Source: a virus. From it: DNA of 27,897 nucleotides. Positions 1 through 7,043 of the stretch are shown here, piece after piece. The stretch covers positions 1-27,897 of the IMG/VR virus record IMGVR_UViG_3300042938_001749; one strand, given 5' to 3'. Position numbers and translations under genes: made by a program. Every line of letters starts with the position of its first letter. The first letter of the stretch is position 1. Under the pieces are notes generated by a model, which saw only the letters and a program-made list of their open reading frames with translations, was not told the origin of the DNA and ran no database searches.

Positions 1-4
1 AAAT

Positions 5-211
5 ATGAACACAGTATCACTTATGATGGATTTTGAACAAGGTAGCTTATCTGAGTTTGATACTATTAAACTCTTTTCGTATCTAGTTAAAACCAAGATG
101 GCTTGGACGCTACAGGGTTTTTATGGAAGAACTGCACATAATCTTATTGAAAACGGCGTGTTAGATAAGAAAGGTAATATTTTGATCGATTTGGAAGGTA
201 TCGATGAATAA
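5..211 (+). CDS. Small phage protein with LQG-x-YGRTA motif
   Basis: A 68-residue protein. Its centre (about residues 34-50: Trp-Thr-Leu-Gln-Gly, then Tyr-Gly-Arg-Thr-Ala and Leu-Ile-Glu) matches a small protein family I recall from many unrelated phage genomes, in which an acidic N-terminal helix is followed by a 'aW-x-LQG-x-YGR-x-A-x-x-LI-x-x-G' core. No function is known to me. The ATG lies 4 bases from the window edge and the codon before it is open, so the true start could lie upstream or at Met7/Met8. The last 8 bases overlap the next gene, which suggests translational coupling. Confidence 0.7.
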   Translation: MNTVSLMMDFEQGSLSEFDTIKLFSYLVKTKMAWTLQGFYGRTAHNLIENGVLDKKGNILIDLEGIDE

Positions 212-377
212 TACACCACTTAAATTTGAAAGCCATAGCGAAACCATTAAATTCTTCTTCCTATCTAGTCAGGAAGATCTGATTAAAAAATGTAGAGAAG
301 ATATGGAAAACGAAGATAGGGAGTTTCTATGGTCTGAAGAACAGTCTGGAATTACAAAACTTGTTTTTCGAAAATAG
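204..377 (+). CDS. Small hypothetical protein, 57 aa
   Basis: An ATG inside the end of the preceding gene opens a 57-codon frame ending in TAG at 375-377. The product is charged (many Glu, Lys, Asp) with a Lys-Phe-Phe-Phe-Leu patch near residue 18 and no recognisable domain. The overlap arrangement (ATG 8 bases before the end of the upstream frame) recurs at 9064 and 24154 in this window, which supports a real coupled gene. It ends just before the promoter at 391-419, so it is probably the last gene of the unit entering the window. Function unknown. Confidence 0.6.
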   Translation: MNNTPLKFESHSETIKFFFLSSQEDLIKKCREDMENEDREFLWSEEQSGITKLVFRK

Positions 378-390
378 ATGAAAATAATTC

Positions 391-419
391 TTGACGTAAT
401 TTAATTTATCGATTAATAT
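391..419 (+). promoter_or_regulatory. Sigma70-like promoter upstream of the 450 gene
   Basis: TTGACG at 391-396, a 17-bp spacer and TAATAT at 414-419. The predicted start is near 426. An AGGAGA ribosome binding site at 438-443 follows, 6 bases before the ATG at 450. This is one of the two best -35/-10 pairs in the window. Confidence 0.7.
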
Positions 420-449
420 TAGGTAACAAAACAACTTAGGAGATACAAA

Positions 450-701
450 ATGAGAAATACTGAACAATACAGCACAATTAAACGCTTAGACTCTTACTTC
501 GTTGACTGTGCTAAAATGGGTCAAGGTATTTCCTCTAAAGAATCTGCTGAAATGCGTATAGCGGTAGAGGAACTAATTAGAATGAATGGTGTTGGAGTTG
601 TTTTAGATCTTAAAGATGAGCTTTACAGTGACACTTCCCAGCGTAATCTTAGAAGAGCACTTGATAACGTACACCCTAATTTTAGCAAACTGTTCGCTTA
701 A
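450..701 (+). CDS. Hypothetical protein, 83 aa
   Basis: An 83-residue soluble protein with no family that I recognise. Sequence character suggests mostly helices (residues 25-45 and 60-75). The start is well supported by an AGGAGA Shine-Dalgarno six bases upstream, and the gene is first behind the sigma70-like promoter at 391-419. It shares its leader motif (AGGAGATACAAAATGA) with the gene at 1174. By position and promoter type it is likely an early or host-takeover accessory gene; that is inference only. Confidence 0.65.
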   Translation: MRNTEQYSTIKRLDSYFVDCAKMGQGISSKESAEMRIAVEELIRMNGVGVVLDLKDELYSDTSQRNLRRALDNVHPNFSKLFA

Positions 702-727
702 TATAAACTTAATAGGAGATTGAAAAT

Positions 728-1093
728 ATGGAACTTAAAAATTTATTCTTGGTAGCTGGTAATGATAAAGTAGTTTTTGTAGCTAGTCAGAGCACTATCG
801 ACTACTATGCAAGATACAGAACTAAACTAGAAATAGTAGAAGAGTTAGGTGCGATCTGGGCTAAAAATGCAGTCGTAGAGCCTACTGAGTCTGGATCTGG
901 TCGTTGTTGGAATTGGCAAAACTATAGAATTACCACCGATGAACGTTTAGACGCTAGGGATATGGAGATTCTTAGAGAGCAATATCCTTTCTTACAAGGA
1001 CAAGATACGGCTAAAGTCGATTTAAATTCTTTCCAAGAAGTTGATGGAAAGTTTGTTTATAAAGCCCATTCTGAATGTGATTCGGGTGATTAA
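728..1093 (+). CDS. Hypothetical protein, 121 aa
   Basis: A 121-residue acidic protein preceded by TAGGAGATTGAAAAT, a good ribosome binding site. No domain is recognised. The N-terminal third looks like beta strands (Leu-Phe-Leu-Val-Ala, then Val-Val-Phe-Val-Ala) followed by a helix, and the middle holds a Cys-Trp-Asn-Trp segment near residue 60. It lies 26 bases after the preceding gene, so probably shares its promoter. It ends 18 bases before the -35 of the next promoter; no terminator is visible between them, so read-through into the 1174 gene is expected. Confidence 0.65.
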   Translation: MELKNLFLVAGNDKVVFVASQSTIDYYARYRTKLEIVEELGAIWAKNAVVEPTESGSGRCWNWQNYRITTDERLDARDMEILREQYPFLQGQDTAKVDLNSFQEVDGKFVYKAHSECDSGD

Positions 1094-1111
1094 AATAAAT
1101 GAAAATAAATG

Positions 1112-1139
1112 TTGTAAAAAACTGTATCTCCTGTATAAT
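1112..1139 (+). promoter_or_regulatory. Sigma70-like promoter upstream of the 1174 gene
   Basis: TTGTAA at 1112-1117, a 16-bp spacer and a perfect TATAAT at 1134-1139. The predicted transcription start is near 1146, which falls inside the loop of the inverted repeat described separately, so the two kinds of transcript would differ in whether they carry its upstream arm. Confidence 0.65.
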
Positions 1140-1171
1140 GAGTAAATAAGAAAAACTTTTAAGGAGATACA
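1123..1171 (+). promoter_or_regulatory. Inverted repeat that can mask the RBS of the 1174 gene
   Basis: TGTATCTCCT at 1123-1132 is the exact reverse complement of AGGAGATACA at 1162-1171, which contains the Shine-Dalgarno of the 1174 gene. The loop is 29 nt. A transcript reading through from upstream would contain both arms and could bury the ribosome binding site in a 10-bp stem. A transcript from the local promoter starts around 1146 and would lack the upstream arm. T4 uses a similar device on some genes transcribed both early and late. Confidence 0.55.
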
Positions 1172-1173
1172 AA

Positions 1174-1425
1174 ATGAATAAAGCAAAAATCGGTGATAGA
1201 ATCAAGTCTATGAACGTTGTAGGTCTTCCAGATAGAGGTCATTTTATTGGAATGGTAACTAAGATTGAGTGGGACAATGACTATCAAGTTGATTATGTTT
1301 ACTATACTGCAATTGTTGAAAGTAGAGATGGTATAGATAAGAATGTTTTTAAAGAAATGAGAACGATGCAGAACGGAACAAAGACTTTATTTGGCGATTT
1401 AACTAATAATATCGAAATACTTTAA
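1174..1425 (+). CDS. Hypothetical protein, 83 aa
   Basis: An 83-residue protein, beta-rich by eye: residues 5-12, 24-32 and 38-48 look like strands of a small barrel, with the pattern 'GDRIKS ... GxVTKIEW ... VYYTAIVES' that is common in small SH3- or Tudor-like folds. That resemblance is weak and no function is assigned. The start is fixed by AAGGAGA at 1161-1167. Expression is probably controlled by the local promoter plus the RBS-masking hairpin upstream. It is followed 9 bases later by another gene with its own Shine-Dalgarno. Confidence 0.65.
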   Translation: MNKAKIGDRIKSMNVVGLPDRGHFIGMVTKIEWDNDYQVDYVYYTAIVESRDGIDKNVFKEMRTMQNGTKTLFGDLTNNIEIL

Positions 1426-1434
1426 GGAGAATTT

Positions 1435-1788
1435 ATGTCATTAGGAGAAAACATGGACCAGATGGAAACAGTTGTTGAAAATTTAGCCGAAGCTAATAGG
1501 AAATTTCTTGAAGAACAAAAACAAAACGTCATTACTCTTTCTTTACAGAAAGAGAAGCTTCGTAAAGAGATGGAAGAGCTTAATAAAAATCTAGAAGAAT
1601 CTCTTAAAAATCTAGGTCTTGGATATATTTTTCAAGCAGAAGACGGAACTGTTTTTCGAGTATCTAAACCTGCTGGAACGTTTATTTCTTTTCGCGACAT
1701 CGACTACGACCGTACACGTCGAGAAGGTGAAAAGTCAGGCAGTATGTCCCTTACAGATGCTCGTGCAGCAGGGTTTGAGGTTAAATAA
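1435..1788 (+). CDS. Coiled-coil hypothetical protein, 117 aa
   Basis: The first half (about residues 8-60) is a long charged helix with heptad-like Leu/Val spacing and many Glu and Lys, a likely coiled coil. The second half (about 65-117) is a small, probably beta-rich domain containing Tyr-Ile-Phe-Gln-Ala and Phe-Arg-Val-Ser. The start follows AAGGAGA with a 6-base gap; a second ATG at Met7 lacks that spacing. The last A of its TAA is the first base of the next gene's ATG, so the two are probably translated together. No family recognised. Confidence 0.65.
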   Translation: MSLGENMDQMETVVENLAEANRKFLEEQKQNVITLSLQKEKLRKEMEELNKNLEESLKNLGLGYIFQAEDGTVFRVSKPAGTFISFRDIDYDRTRREGEKSGSMSLTDARAAGFEVK

Positions 1789-2195
1789 TGGAAAATAATT
1801 ATTACAAACTTCTTAATTTTGTAACAAAACTTTCTCAGCCACAACTCAAGGATGAGGCTTTGGTAACTCATAGTAATTTTACTGAAAATAGAGGTAATAG
1901 TGCGATTGATATTTTCGAAGACGGGATAGATAATGCAGAATCTATTATTGCTATCGAAGCTAGAAAATTATTAACGACTCTTTCGATGTCTGAGGCTTTA
2001 GATATTACTCAGATTGTCAAGGAATCTCAGAAAATTATCTTAGATGAAGAACAGATTATTCGTAAAGCTTTTACAGCCACTGGTGGACATGCAGGTAGGA
2101 TGAGTAAGATGATTGGAATGCCGCTGAGAACTGTATATAACAATTTGAAAAAATATGATCTAGATAGAAGGGTGTACAGTTTTAAAGAAGCTTAG
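1788..2195 (+). CDS. Protein with C-terminal Fis-type helix-turn-helix
   Basis: A 135-residue protein. The C-terminal 45 residues (from about Glu83) follow the Fis/NtrC-C-terminal HTH pattern: an amphipathic helix 'IIRKAF', a 'TGGHAGRMSKMIGM' segment in place of the usual 'tgGN-x-x-x-AA-x-x-LGI', then 'RTVYNNLKKYDL' matching 'r-TLY-x-KLKKyGl'. The family binds DNA as a dimer. The N-terminal 80 residues are unrecognised and contain a Leu/Thr-rich helix near 62-80. The small size and lack of an AAA+ domain suggest a stand-alone DNA-binding regulator. It begins on the stop codon of the coiled-coil gene and ends 4 bases inside the convergent Nudix gene. Confidence 0.7.
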   Translation: MENNYYKLLNFVTKLSQPQLKDEALVTHSNFTENRGNSAIDIFEDGIDNAESIIAIEARKLLTTLSMSEALDITQIVKESQKIILDEEQIIRKAFTATGGHAGRMSKMIGMPLRTVYNNLKKYDLDRRVYSFKEA

Positions 2196-2584
2196 GATTT
2201 AGCCCAATACTCTAATCCCCAATTGTCATCGATAGGAACATGAAGTTCATCTATGATGGAGTTGGGGTCTAGATACGCCCAAATATCACACTCTTCGTCT
2301 GGATCTCCAGAAGAGTCTATTTTTTGATCTGGATCTACTTTAACGTCGAATATATAAACCATCACTTTCTTTTCTGGCTTATATCCAACTCGAACTAGTT
2401 TAATATCAGTACCGTCTAATCCAGTTTCTTCTTTAAGCTCTCTTAAACAAGCTACGTGTATGTCTTCGTTATTATTGGCGTGACCAGCCGGGTTTGTGTA
2501 TTTTCCAGAATCCTTTCGAATTCCAAACAATACGTTATCCTCTTTATCACGGATTATAGCTACAGCTACACGTTTAGTTTTCAT
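2192..2584 (-). CDS. Nudix hydrolase
   Basis: A 130-residue protein with a complete Nudix box at residues 34-56: Gly34, Glu40, Arg48-Glu49-Leu50, Glu52-Glu53, Gly55-Leu56, fitting GX5EX7REUXEEXGU. The box binds the divalent metal used to hydrolyse a nucleoside diphosphate linked to another group. The rest of the domain has the usual length and a beta-rich N-terminus. Substrate cannot be read from the sequence; phage members act on dNTPs, ADP-ribose, dinucleoside polyphosphates or capped RNA. Its ATG shares one base with the stop of the prohead protease gene upstream on the minus strand, so it is probably made from the protease mRNA, an unexpected pairing. Confidence 0.9.
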   Translation of the reverse strand: MKTKRVAVAIIRDKEDNVLFGIRKDSGKYTNPAGHANNNEDIHVACLRELKEETGLDGTDIKLVRVGYKPEKKVMVYIFDVKVDPDQKIDSSGDPDEECDIWAYLDPNSIIDELHVPIDDNWGLEYWAKS

Positions 2585-4233
2585 TATTTCTTTTTAGGCT
2601 TAGGATCTGAGTAGTAAGCTTTAACGTCTTCAGGCTTATGTTCTGGATTACTCTCAAGATGCTTCTCTTTAGCTTGTTTTAGTGTTTTAGACCAATTCGT
2701 AGACGCATGATATTTACCTTTATGGTGAATGTCGATTTTAGGATTCTTTTCGCTATATCCATGAGGATGCTCTGCTTTTCCCATTTCTTCTGATTTAGGA
2801 AGATCTGGATTAGGCATTTGTTTTAAGTTCTTTCTGTTAATAGCACTAAGTTTACCACCAGCTTCTTTACGCCAAGCTTCATTAGCAGGATGTTCTTTTC
2901 CAGAAGGTTTAGTATTATAGTGAGATGCACTATGAGAACGAACACCTTTGGTAGAGTCTTTAGGTTTACCAAAAACCTTATCGCCTTCGCCTTGTTTTCT
3001 AGGACGAACGTCTTTACCTTCATAGCTACCTTTAGGACTTCCTGCTGCAAACTTAACTCTAGAGTTCCTATCTTTTCTATCTGACTGTTTTTGCTCTATA
3101 GATTTACCTTCGTCTACACGAGCTTTCTGCAAGTCATTACCTTCTATATTGTCAGTAATTTTAACCATTTCCATTTCAGATTTCTTCATCTGAACATAGG
3201 CAAATGTTTTAGCAAAGGCAAGAACTTCTTCTTCAGTCATTTCAGGATATTGAGTAGTTACGAATCCGATCAATTCTTCTTTCTTCTCAAAATGTTCAAA
3301 AGCGTCGTCTGCCATTTTCTTAAGAATATCCTTTCTCATATTTTCCTTTTCTTCGCTAAGCATCAATCGACGCTTAATGTTTTGATTTGACATGTTTTTT
3401 AATATTTGCTGACGAACTGTATTTGTTTCGTTTTTCCAAGTCTCAGGGTCTTTATATATAGACGCCCCTGATTTTGGCTTTTTAGGAGAATAGGTAATTT
3501 GATCACCAACTTTAATTTTTTCAGGAGCTTTGGCAGATTCAAATGTTCTTTTTGGTTCGATAGGACTAGCTTCTTTATGTTGACCAGTAGCTGCATTTAT
3601 AGGCTTAAACGGCTTAATTTGCTTAGGTTTTGCTTTTATCGGTAGATATTCGCCTTTTTGAAGATCATGCTCCATTACTTCAGATTTCTTAAAAGCTGCA
3701 AGTAGTTGTTTTGCTGTGATTTCTATAGGTTTATCTTCTTCAAGGATTTCAGCAATACATGTCTTATTGCAGGGATATGCACTCCAAGCAATTTTTCTAG
3801 CAATACACTTAGTAATTCTATTTCCTTCCTTACCAAGTCTAGAACCTTCAATAGAAAAACCACCTACTTGTCTGGTGTTTTCCTTATTAAGCTCTTTATC
3901 AAATAACATCATAGCTACCGCATCTTTTGCACCACTATGCCCGAACTTATCAAAAAGTACAGCCTTTATATATAGATAAGGAGCTTCTACTTTATCCCAA
4001 TAGTATTTTTGACGTTCATTTTCACAATCTTCTTTTTTAAATATTTTATGGTAAGAAACTACTTTACCGATAAGTTGAGTAGTAGTTTTACTTTCGTGTT
4101 CCGTGTTCACCAGCCCGTCTACATCTAAGCTAGAAGTATCGATACCTTCTATAGATATAACCTCTCCAGAACTGTCTATTACTTCAGAAGCACCAATACC
4201 GTCTATTACTGTACCTAATTTTTCATTACTCAT
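2584..4233 (-). CDS. Prohead maturation serine protease with long C-terminal extension
   Basis: A 549-residue protein. Residues 1-165 resemble the phage prohead protease fold (S78 and XkdF-like S78_2 groups): an N-terminal 'DSSGEVIS', 'NTEHES' with candidate catalytic His46, 'IGKVV', and 'VGGFSIEG' with candidate catalytic Ser127. The third residue is not obvious. The remainder (about 170-549) is Lys/Glu-rich, low-complexity and probably partly disordered, with helical segments near 300-360. It carries three KSE tripeptides (183-185, 351-353, 480-482), also repeated in the scaffold-like protein at 4910. In this family the C-terminal part often serves as scaffold or delivery sequence and is trimmed; that role is inferred here. 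It lies on the strand opposite to the other head genes. XkdF-like is the best guess; the exact family is uncertain. Confidence 0.72.
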   Translation of the reverse strand: MSNEKLGTVIDGIGASEVIDSSGEVISIEGIDTSSLDVDGLVNTEHESKTTTQLIGKVVSYHKIFKKEDCENERQKYYWDKVEAPYLYIKAVLFDKFGHSGAKDAVAMMLFDKELNKENTRQVGGFSIEGSRLGKEGNRITKCIARKIAWSAYPCNKTCIAEILEEDKPIEITAKQLLAAFKKSEVMEHDLQKGEYLPIKAKPKQIKPFKPINAATGQHKEASPIEPKRTFESAKAPEKIKVGDQITYSPKKPKSGASIYKDPETWKNETNTVRQQILKNMSNQNIKRRLMLSEEKENMRKDILKKMADDAFEHFEKKEELIGFVTTQYPEMTEEEVLAFAKTFAYVQMKKSEMEMVKITDNIEGNDLQKARVDEGKSIEQKQSDRKDRNSRVKFAAGSPKGSYEGKDVRPRKQGEGDKVFGKPKDSTKGVRSHSASHYNTKPSGKEHPANEAWRKEAGGKLSAINRKNLKQMPNPDLPKSEEMGKAEHPHGYSEKNPKIDIHHKGKYHASTNWSKTLKQAKEKHLESNPEHKPEDVKAYYSDPKPKKK

Positions 4234-4241
4234 ATTTACCT

Positions 4242-4247
4242 ATTATA
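4242..4247 (-). promoter_or_regulatory. Minus-strand -10 element for the protease gene
   Basis: On the minus strand TATAAT occupies 4247-4242 and ends 9 bases before the first base of the ATG at 4233. The predicted RNA would have only about 2 leader bases. It is preceded by CGG rather than TGG, so it is not an extended -10 element; a poor TTAACT lies about 18 bp upstream. Only a weak AGG sits before the ATG. Confidence 0.5.
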
Positions 4248-4419
4248 CCGCAAAAAGACATTATTAGTTAAAGATTACAATTCCTTACGAAAAACTACAC
4301 CTCCCCATTGGGTAAACCTAAACTGTTGATATTGTTCGTTTTTATATAAAAAGAGTAAGTCTTTAATATTATTGTGAGAGTTTCTATCTCTCGTTAACCA
4401 ATTTTTCGGAGGAATGAAT

Positions 4420-4881
4420 ATGCAAAGTTTAGCAAAAGCACAAGCTACTATGCGCGATCTTAAAGAGCGTCTAGAAAAGCGTGTATCTGGTTCAGCATCA
4501 ATTGACACTGTAGAAGCTTCTCAAGATTCTAGTGGAAATCCTATGTTGTTTTGTTCTGATGGCGGAGTTAAGACTGCTGGTAATCCAGTAATCGCTCTTC
4601 GTATTAAGTCTCAAGACGCAGTTTCTAAAGATGTATTTGGTAACGCTCTTACAGCTTTCGGTCCACACACTATGGAAGTTGCTTATGAATTAGACGGTAC
4701 TGAAGGTGAGCCTTCTCGTCGTGATCTTTCTAAAGTTATGTTCGAAGTAGCTAAGCTTGGTTTTAAGACAGAAGTTAAAGAAATTGCTGACGCAACTGCT
4801 GTTTCTGCAACTTCTATGGACGCTGCATCTCCTGCTGATTCTCTTGAGTACGATACTCAATGGCCAGCTAAAGGTATTTAA
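4420..4881 (+). CDS. Probable head-region structural protein, 153 aa
   Basis: I place the start at the ATG at 4420, not the in-frame ATG at 4414, because GGAGG at 4408-4412 is 7 bases from 4420 but only 1 base from 4414. Residues 1-25 form a charged helix; the rest is Ser/Ala/Asp-rich and looks like beta strands (for example 'NPVIALRIKS' and 'MEVAYELDG'). No known family is recognised. The strong RBS, the codon choice shared with the major capsid gene (many CGT, GGT, GCT) and its position before scaffold and capsid suggest an abundant virion or head-assembly protein. The 186 bases between this gene and the divergent protease gene contain an AT-rich stretch and a small GAGAG/CTCTC hairpin (4376-4392) but no convincing plus-strand promoter. 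Confidence 0.65.
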   Translation: MQSLAKAQATMRDLKERLEKRVSGSASIDTVEASQDSSGNPMLFCSDGGVKTAGNPVIALRIKSQDAVSKDVFGNALTAFGPHTMEVAYELDGTEGEPSRRDLSKVMFEVAKLGFKTEVKEIADATAVSATSMDAASPADSLEYDTQWPAKGI

Positions 4882-4909
4882 TTTTTTAAACACTTAAACG
4901 GAGAAACTT

Positions 4910-5554
4910 ATGAGCAAGAAAACATACGACGAAAAGACATTGCTTGCTCTTATTTCTGAAGTAGAGACTCAATTTGCAGAACATCTGGCTAAGTCAGAAA
5001 CTGCTGTTGAACCTATTTCTAAAAAAGAGCCAATCGAAGCTCAAGCTATCGAAAAGTCAGAGCATGACTACGATGAAGAAGACCATAAAGAAATGGACAA
5101 AATGTATAAGTCCATGAATAAGTCTGAAGCTGAGATTCACTATAAATCTGTTAAAAAAGCCCTTTTTGGAGCTGAAGAGTCAACTGAAGTTAAGAAGTCT
5201 GAAGCTGTTGCTGAAGAAAGCTTCTTCAAATCAGAAGTTGAATCTCTTAAGAAGTCTAACGAAGATCTTAAAAAGGATTTACAGTCTGTAACTTCACTTC
5301 TTAAAAAAGCTTTTTCAAAGCCAGAAGTGAAAGGTGCGCCTGAACAAAAAGCTATTACTGAAATTCAATATCTTAAAAAATCGGAAGATGAAGTTAAGGT
5401 CGATGAAAAAGACGTAAGTAAACTTTCTAAATCAGAAATTAACAGTAAATTAACCGCCCAAATCAAAACAGGAAAATTGCAAAAGAACGATTCAGATGCA
5501 ATTAAAACTTATTTTGCTGAAGGTACAATTAATTCAATTAAACATCTACTATAG
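4910..5554 (+). CDS. Scaffold-like KSE-repeat protein
   Basis: A 214-residue, highly charged (Lys/Glu/Ser) protein predicted to be mainly helical, with a likely coiled coil around 100-135. It contains seven KSE tripeptides (28-30, 49-51, 71-73, 96-98, 107-109, 157-159, 174-176). Composition, size and the position immediately before the major capsid gene, 13 bases away, fit an internal scaffold or core protein. The same tripeptide occurs three times in the protease at 2584-4233, so KSE may be the cleavage signal; this is inference by analogy with T4, where the prohead protease cleaves after Glu in a short motif. CGGAG precedes the ATG. The C-terminus is a short hydrophobic helix that could contact the capsid protein. 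Confidence 0.6.
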   Translation: MSKKTYDEKTLLALISEVETQFAEHLAKSETAVEPISKKEPIEAQAIEKSEHDYDEEDHKEMDKMYKSMNKSEAEIHYKSVKKALFGAEESTEVKKSEAVAEESFFKSEVESLKKSNEDLKKDLQSVTSLLKKAFSKPEVKGAPEQKAITEIQYLKKSEDEVKVDEKDVSKLSKSEINSKLTAQIKTGKLQKNDSDAIKTYFAEGTINSIKHLL

Positions 5555-5566
5555 TAGGGGGATAAA

Positions 5567-6955
5567 ATGGTTGCCGAACAAATTAACGACCTAATGAAAG
5601 CCTTGGAAGCAGGCAATTACAACGCAGCTCCAAGCACTCTGAACCAAGGTTCAGCTCTTCAAATGGAAGATCTTTCTCCAATTATGGAGTTGGTCACTTT
5701 CGAAGACAAACACATTAAGCTTCAAAAGATGCTTTCTGTAAAAGACGCTAAAGGAACTCTAATCCAGTTCAACCGTCAGCTTGACTACGGTATCTTTGGT
5801 GGATCTGCCCAACACGAAGGCGGAATTGGTGAAGAAGATACTTCGAATTTTGTACGTGCAGTAGTACCTATGTGCTTCTACTCTACAACTCGTCGTGTTT
5901 CTGTAGCTGCTAATATTATCTCTGCTTTCGACGGTGTAAAAGCTGAAGATCGTGCTGCTAATGACGCTGCTATGAAATTGGCTGCTGATATTGAGTTTGA
6001 CTCATTTCGCGGTCTAGACGATTTCTCTAACGCTGGTGTATTTGACGGAAATCAGTTGGCTGTTGCCGCTCTTCCTAACATGCATGGTGCGTTTATGCAA
6101 ATTCGTCAATCTGACGCTTTGTCTAACACACAAGATCAAATGTTTGCTGAATACGGTTCAGATCAATCAGTTGTTCTTTCTGTAAACGGAACTCTTACTC
6201 AATCTATCATTGAAGACGGCGCTGTTCGTTCTTCTATGAACCAAGGTTCTGCTGATAAATTGATTCTTGATCCTATCTCTCTTGCTCAGTATAATAAAAT
6301 TGCTCACGCAAAAGAAAGAATTATGCTTGCTGGTTCTCCACAAGAAGCTTCAGGTGCAAACCTTCGCTCTCAGTGGACTAGTTCTGCAGTAATTTCTATG
6401 GAGCCTTCTAGATTCCTTTCTGGAAAAACTCGTCCAGCTCGTGCTCGTGCTGGTTCTCCTTCAGCTCCTTCAATTGCTTTAGCTTCTCCTGCCGATGCAG
6501 CTTCTAACTTAGACGCTGGTGCTTATTCTTATTTCGCTACTGCTTGTAACGAAAGAGGTGAGTCATTAGCTTCTTCAGCAGTTTCTGAATCTCCAGTTGC
6601 TGGTGATAAAGTTACTGTAACTATTACTCAAGTTCAAGCTGCTAAGTATTATAACGTTTACCGTTCTGAAGATGGTGGAAGCGCAGCTTCTGCTAAGTTC
6701 ATCGGTCGCGCTAAAGATTCTGGTGCTGGTACAACTGTATTTACAGATCTTGGTAACAGAGAGCCGGGTTCAGTTACAGGTGCATTAATCGAAGCTAGTA
6801 CAATGAGCCTTCATCAGCTTGCTGCTTATAGCCGATTGAAACTTGCTCTTTCTGACTTGTCAGTTCCTGAAGCTCATTACCGTTTCATTACTTTAGCTGT
6901 TAAACAGCCTCGTAAGAACGTGATCTTCGAGAACATTTCTGGTCAGCTTAAATAA
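5567..6955 (+). CDS. Major capsid protein (HK97 fold) with Ig/Fn3-like insertion
   Basis: A 462-residue protein that forms the head shell. Support is position after protease and scaffold, the strong AGGGGGA ribosome binding site, codon bias for high expression, the following strong terminator, and a sequence layout typical of HK97-fold capsid proteins: an N-terminal region ending near 'LSPIMELVTFED', then 'GTLIQFNRQLDYG' and a 'GEEDTSNFVRAVVPMCF' stretch like the E-loop/P-domain region. About residues 295-400 form an insertion resembling a fibronectin III or Ig-like domain: 'AYSYFATACNERGES', 'YYNVYRSEDGG', 'TTVFTDLGN'. Such domains usually project from the capsid surface. The frame returns to a capsid-like C-terminus ('RLKLALSDLSVPEAHYRFITL'). 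No KSE motif is present, so any N-terminal processing would use a different site. Confidence 0.8.
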   Translation: MVAEQINDLMKALEAGNYNAAPSTLNQGSALQMEDLSPIMELVTFEDKHIKLQKMLSVKDAKGTLIQFNRQLDYGIFGGSAQHEGGIGEEDTSNFVRAVVPMCFYSTTRRVSVAANIISAFDGVKAEDRAANDAAMKLAADIEFDSFRGLDDFSNAGVFDGNQLAVAALPNMHGAFMQIRQSDALSNTQDQMFAEYGSDQSVVLSVNGTLTQSIIEDGAVRSSMNQGSADKLILDPISLAQYNKIAHAKERIMLAGSPQEASGANLRSQWTSSAVISMEPSRFLSGKTRPARARAGSPSAPSIALASPADAASNLDAGAYSYFATACNERGESLASSAVSESPVAGDKVTVTITQVQAAKYYNVYRSEDGGSAASAKFIGRAKDSGAGTTVFTDLGNREPGSVTGALIEASTMSLHQLAAYSRLKLALSDLSVPEAHYRFITLAVKQPRKNVIFENISGQLK

Positions 6956-6982
6956 TTAGTTAAATAAGTATTTACTTTTATT

Positions 6983-7017
6983 AAAAAAACCACTACAATT
7001 AAGTAGTGGTTTTTTTT
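6983..7017. terminator. Intrinsic terminator after the capsid gene, probably bidirectional
   Basis: CCACTAC (6990-6996), a 6-base loop and GTAGTGG (7003-7009), followed by eight T (7010-7017) and preceded by seven A (6983-6989). The A and T runs extend the stem and allow termination from either side. It separates the abundant capsid message from the homing endonuclease gene. Confidence 0.9.
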
Positions 7018-7043
7018 ATTACATAATTTAATAGGTTGTTTTA

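Noticed and set aside
2890-3979. Several plus-strand frames of 64-99 codons opposite the protease gene
   Set aside because: They are Phe/Ser/Ile-rich reverse-complement shadows of Lys/Glu-rich coding sequence without start signals.
4275-4508. A 77-codon minus-strand frame across the start of the 4420 gene
   Set aside because: It covers the strong RBS and the start of the plus-strand gene, has no Shine-Dalgarno and would run into the protease promoter region.
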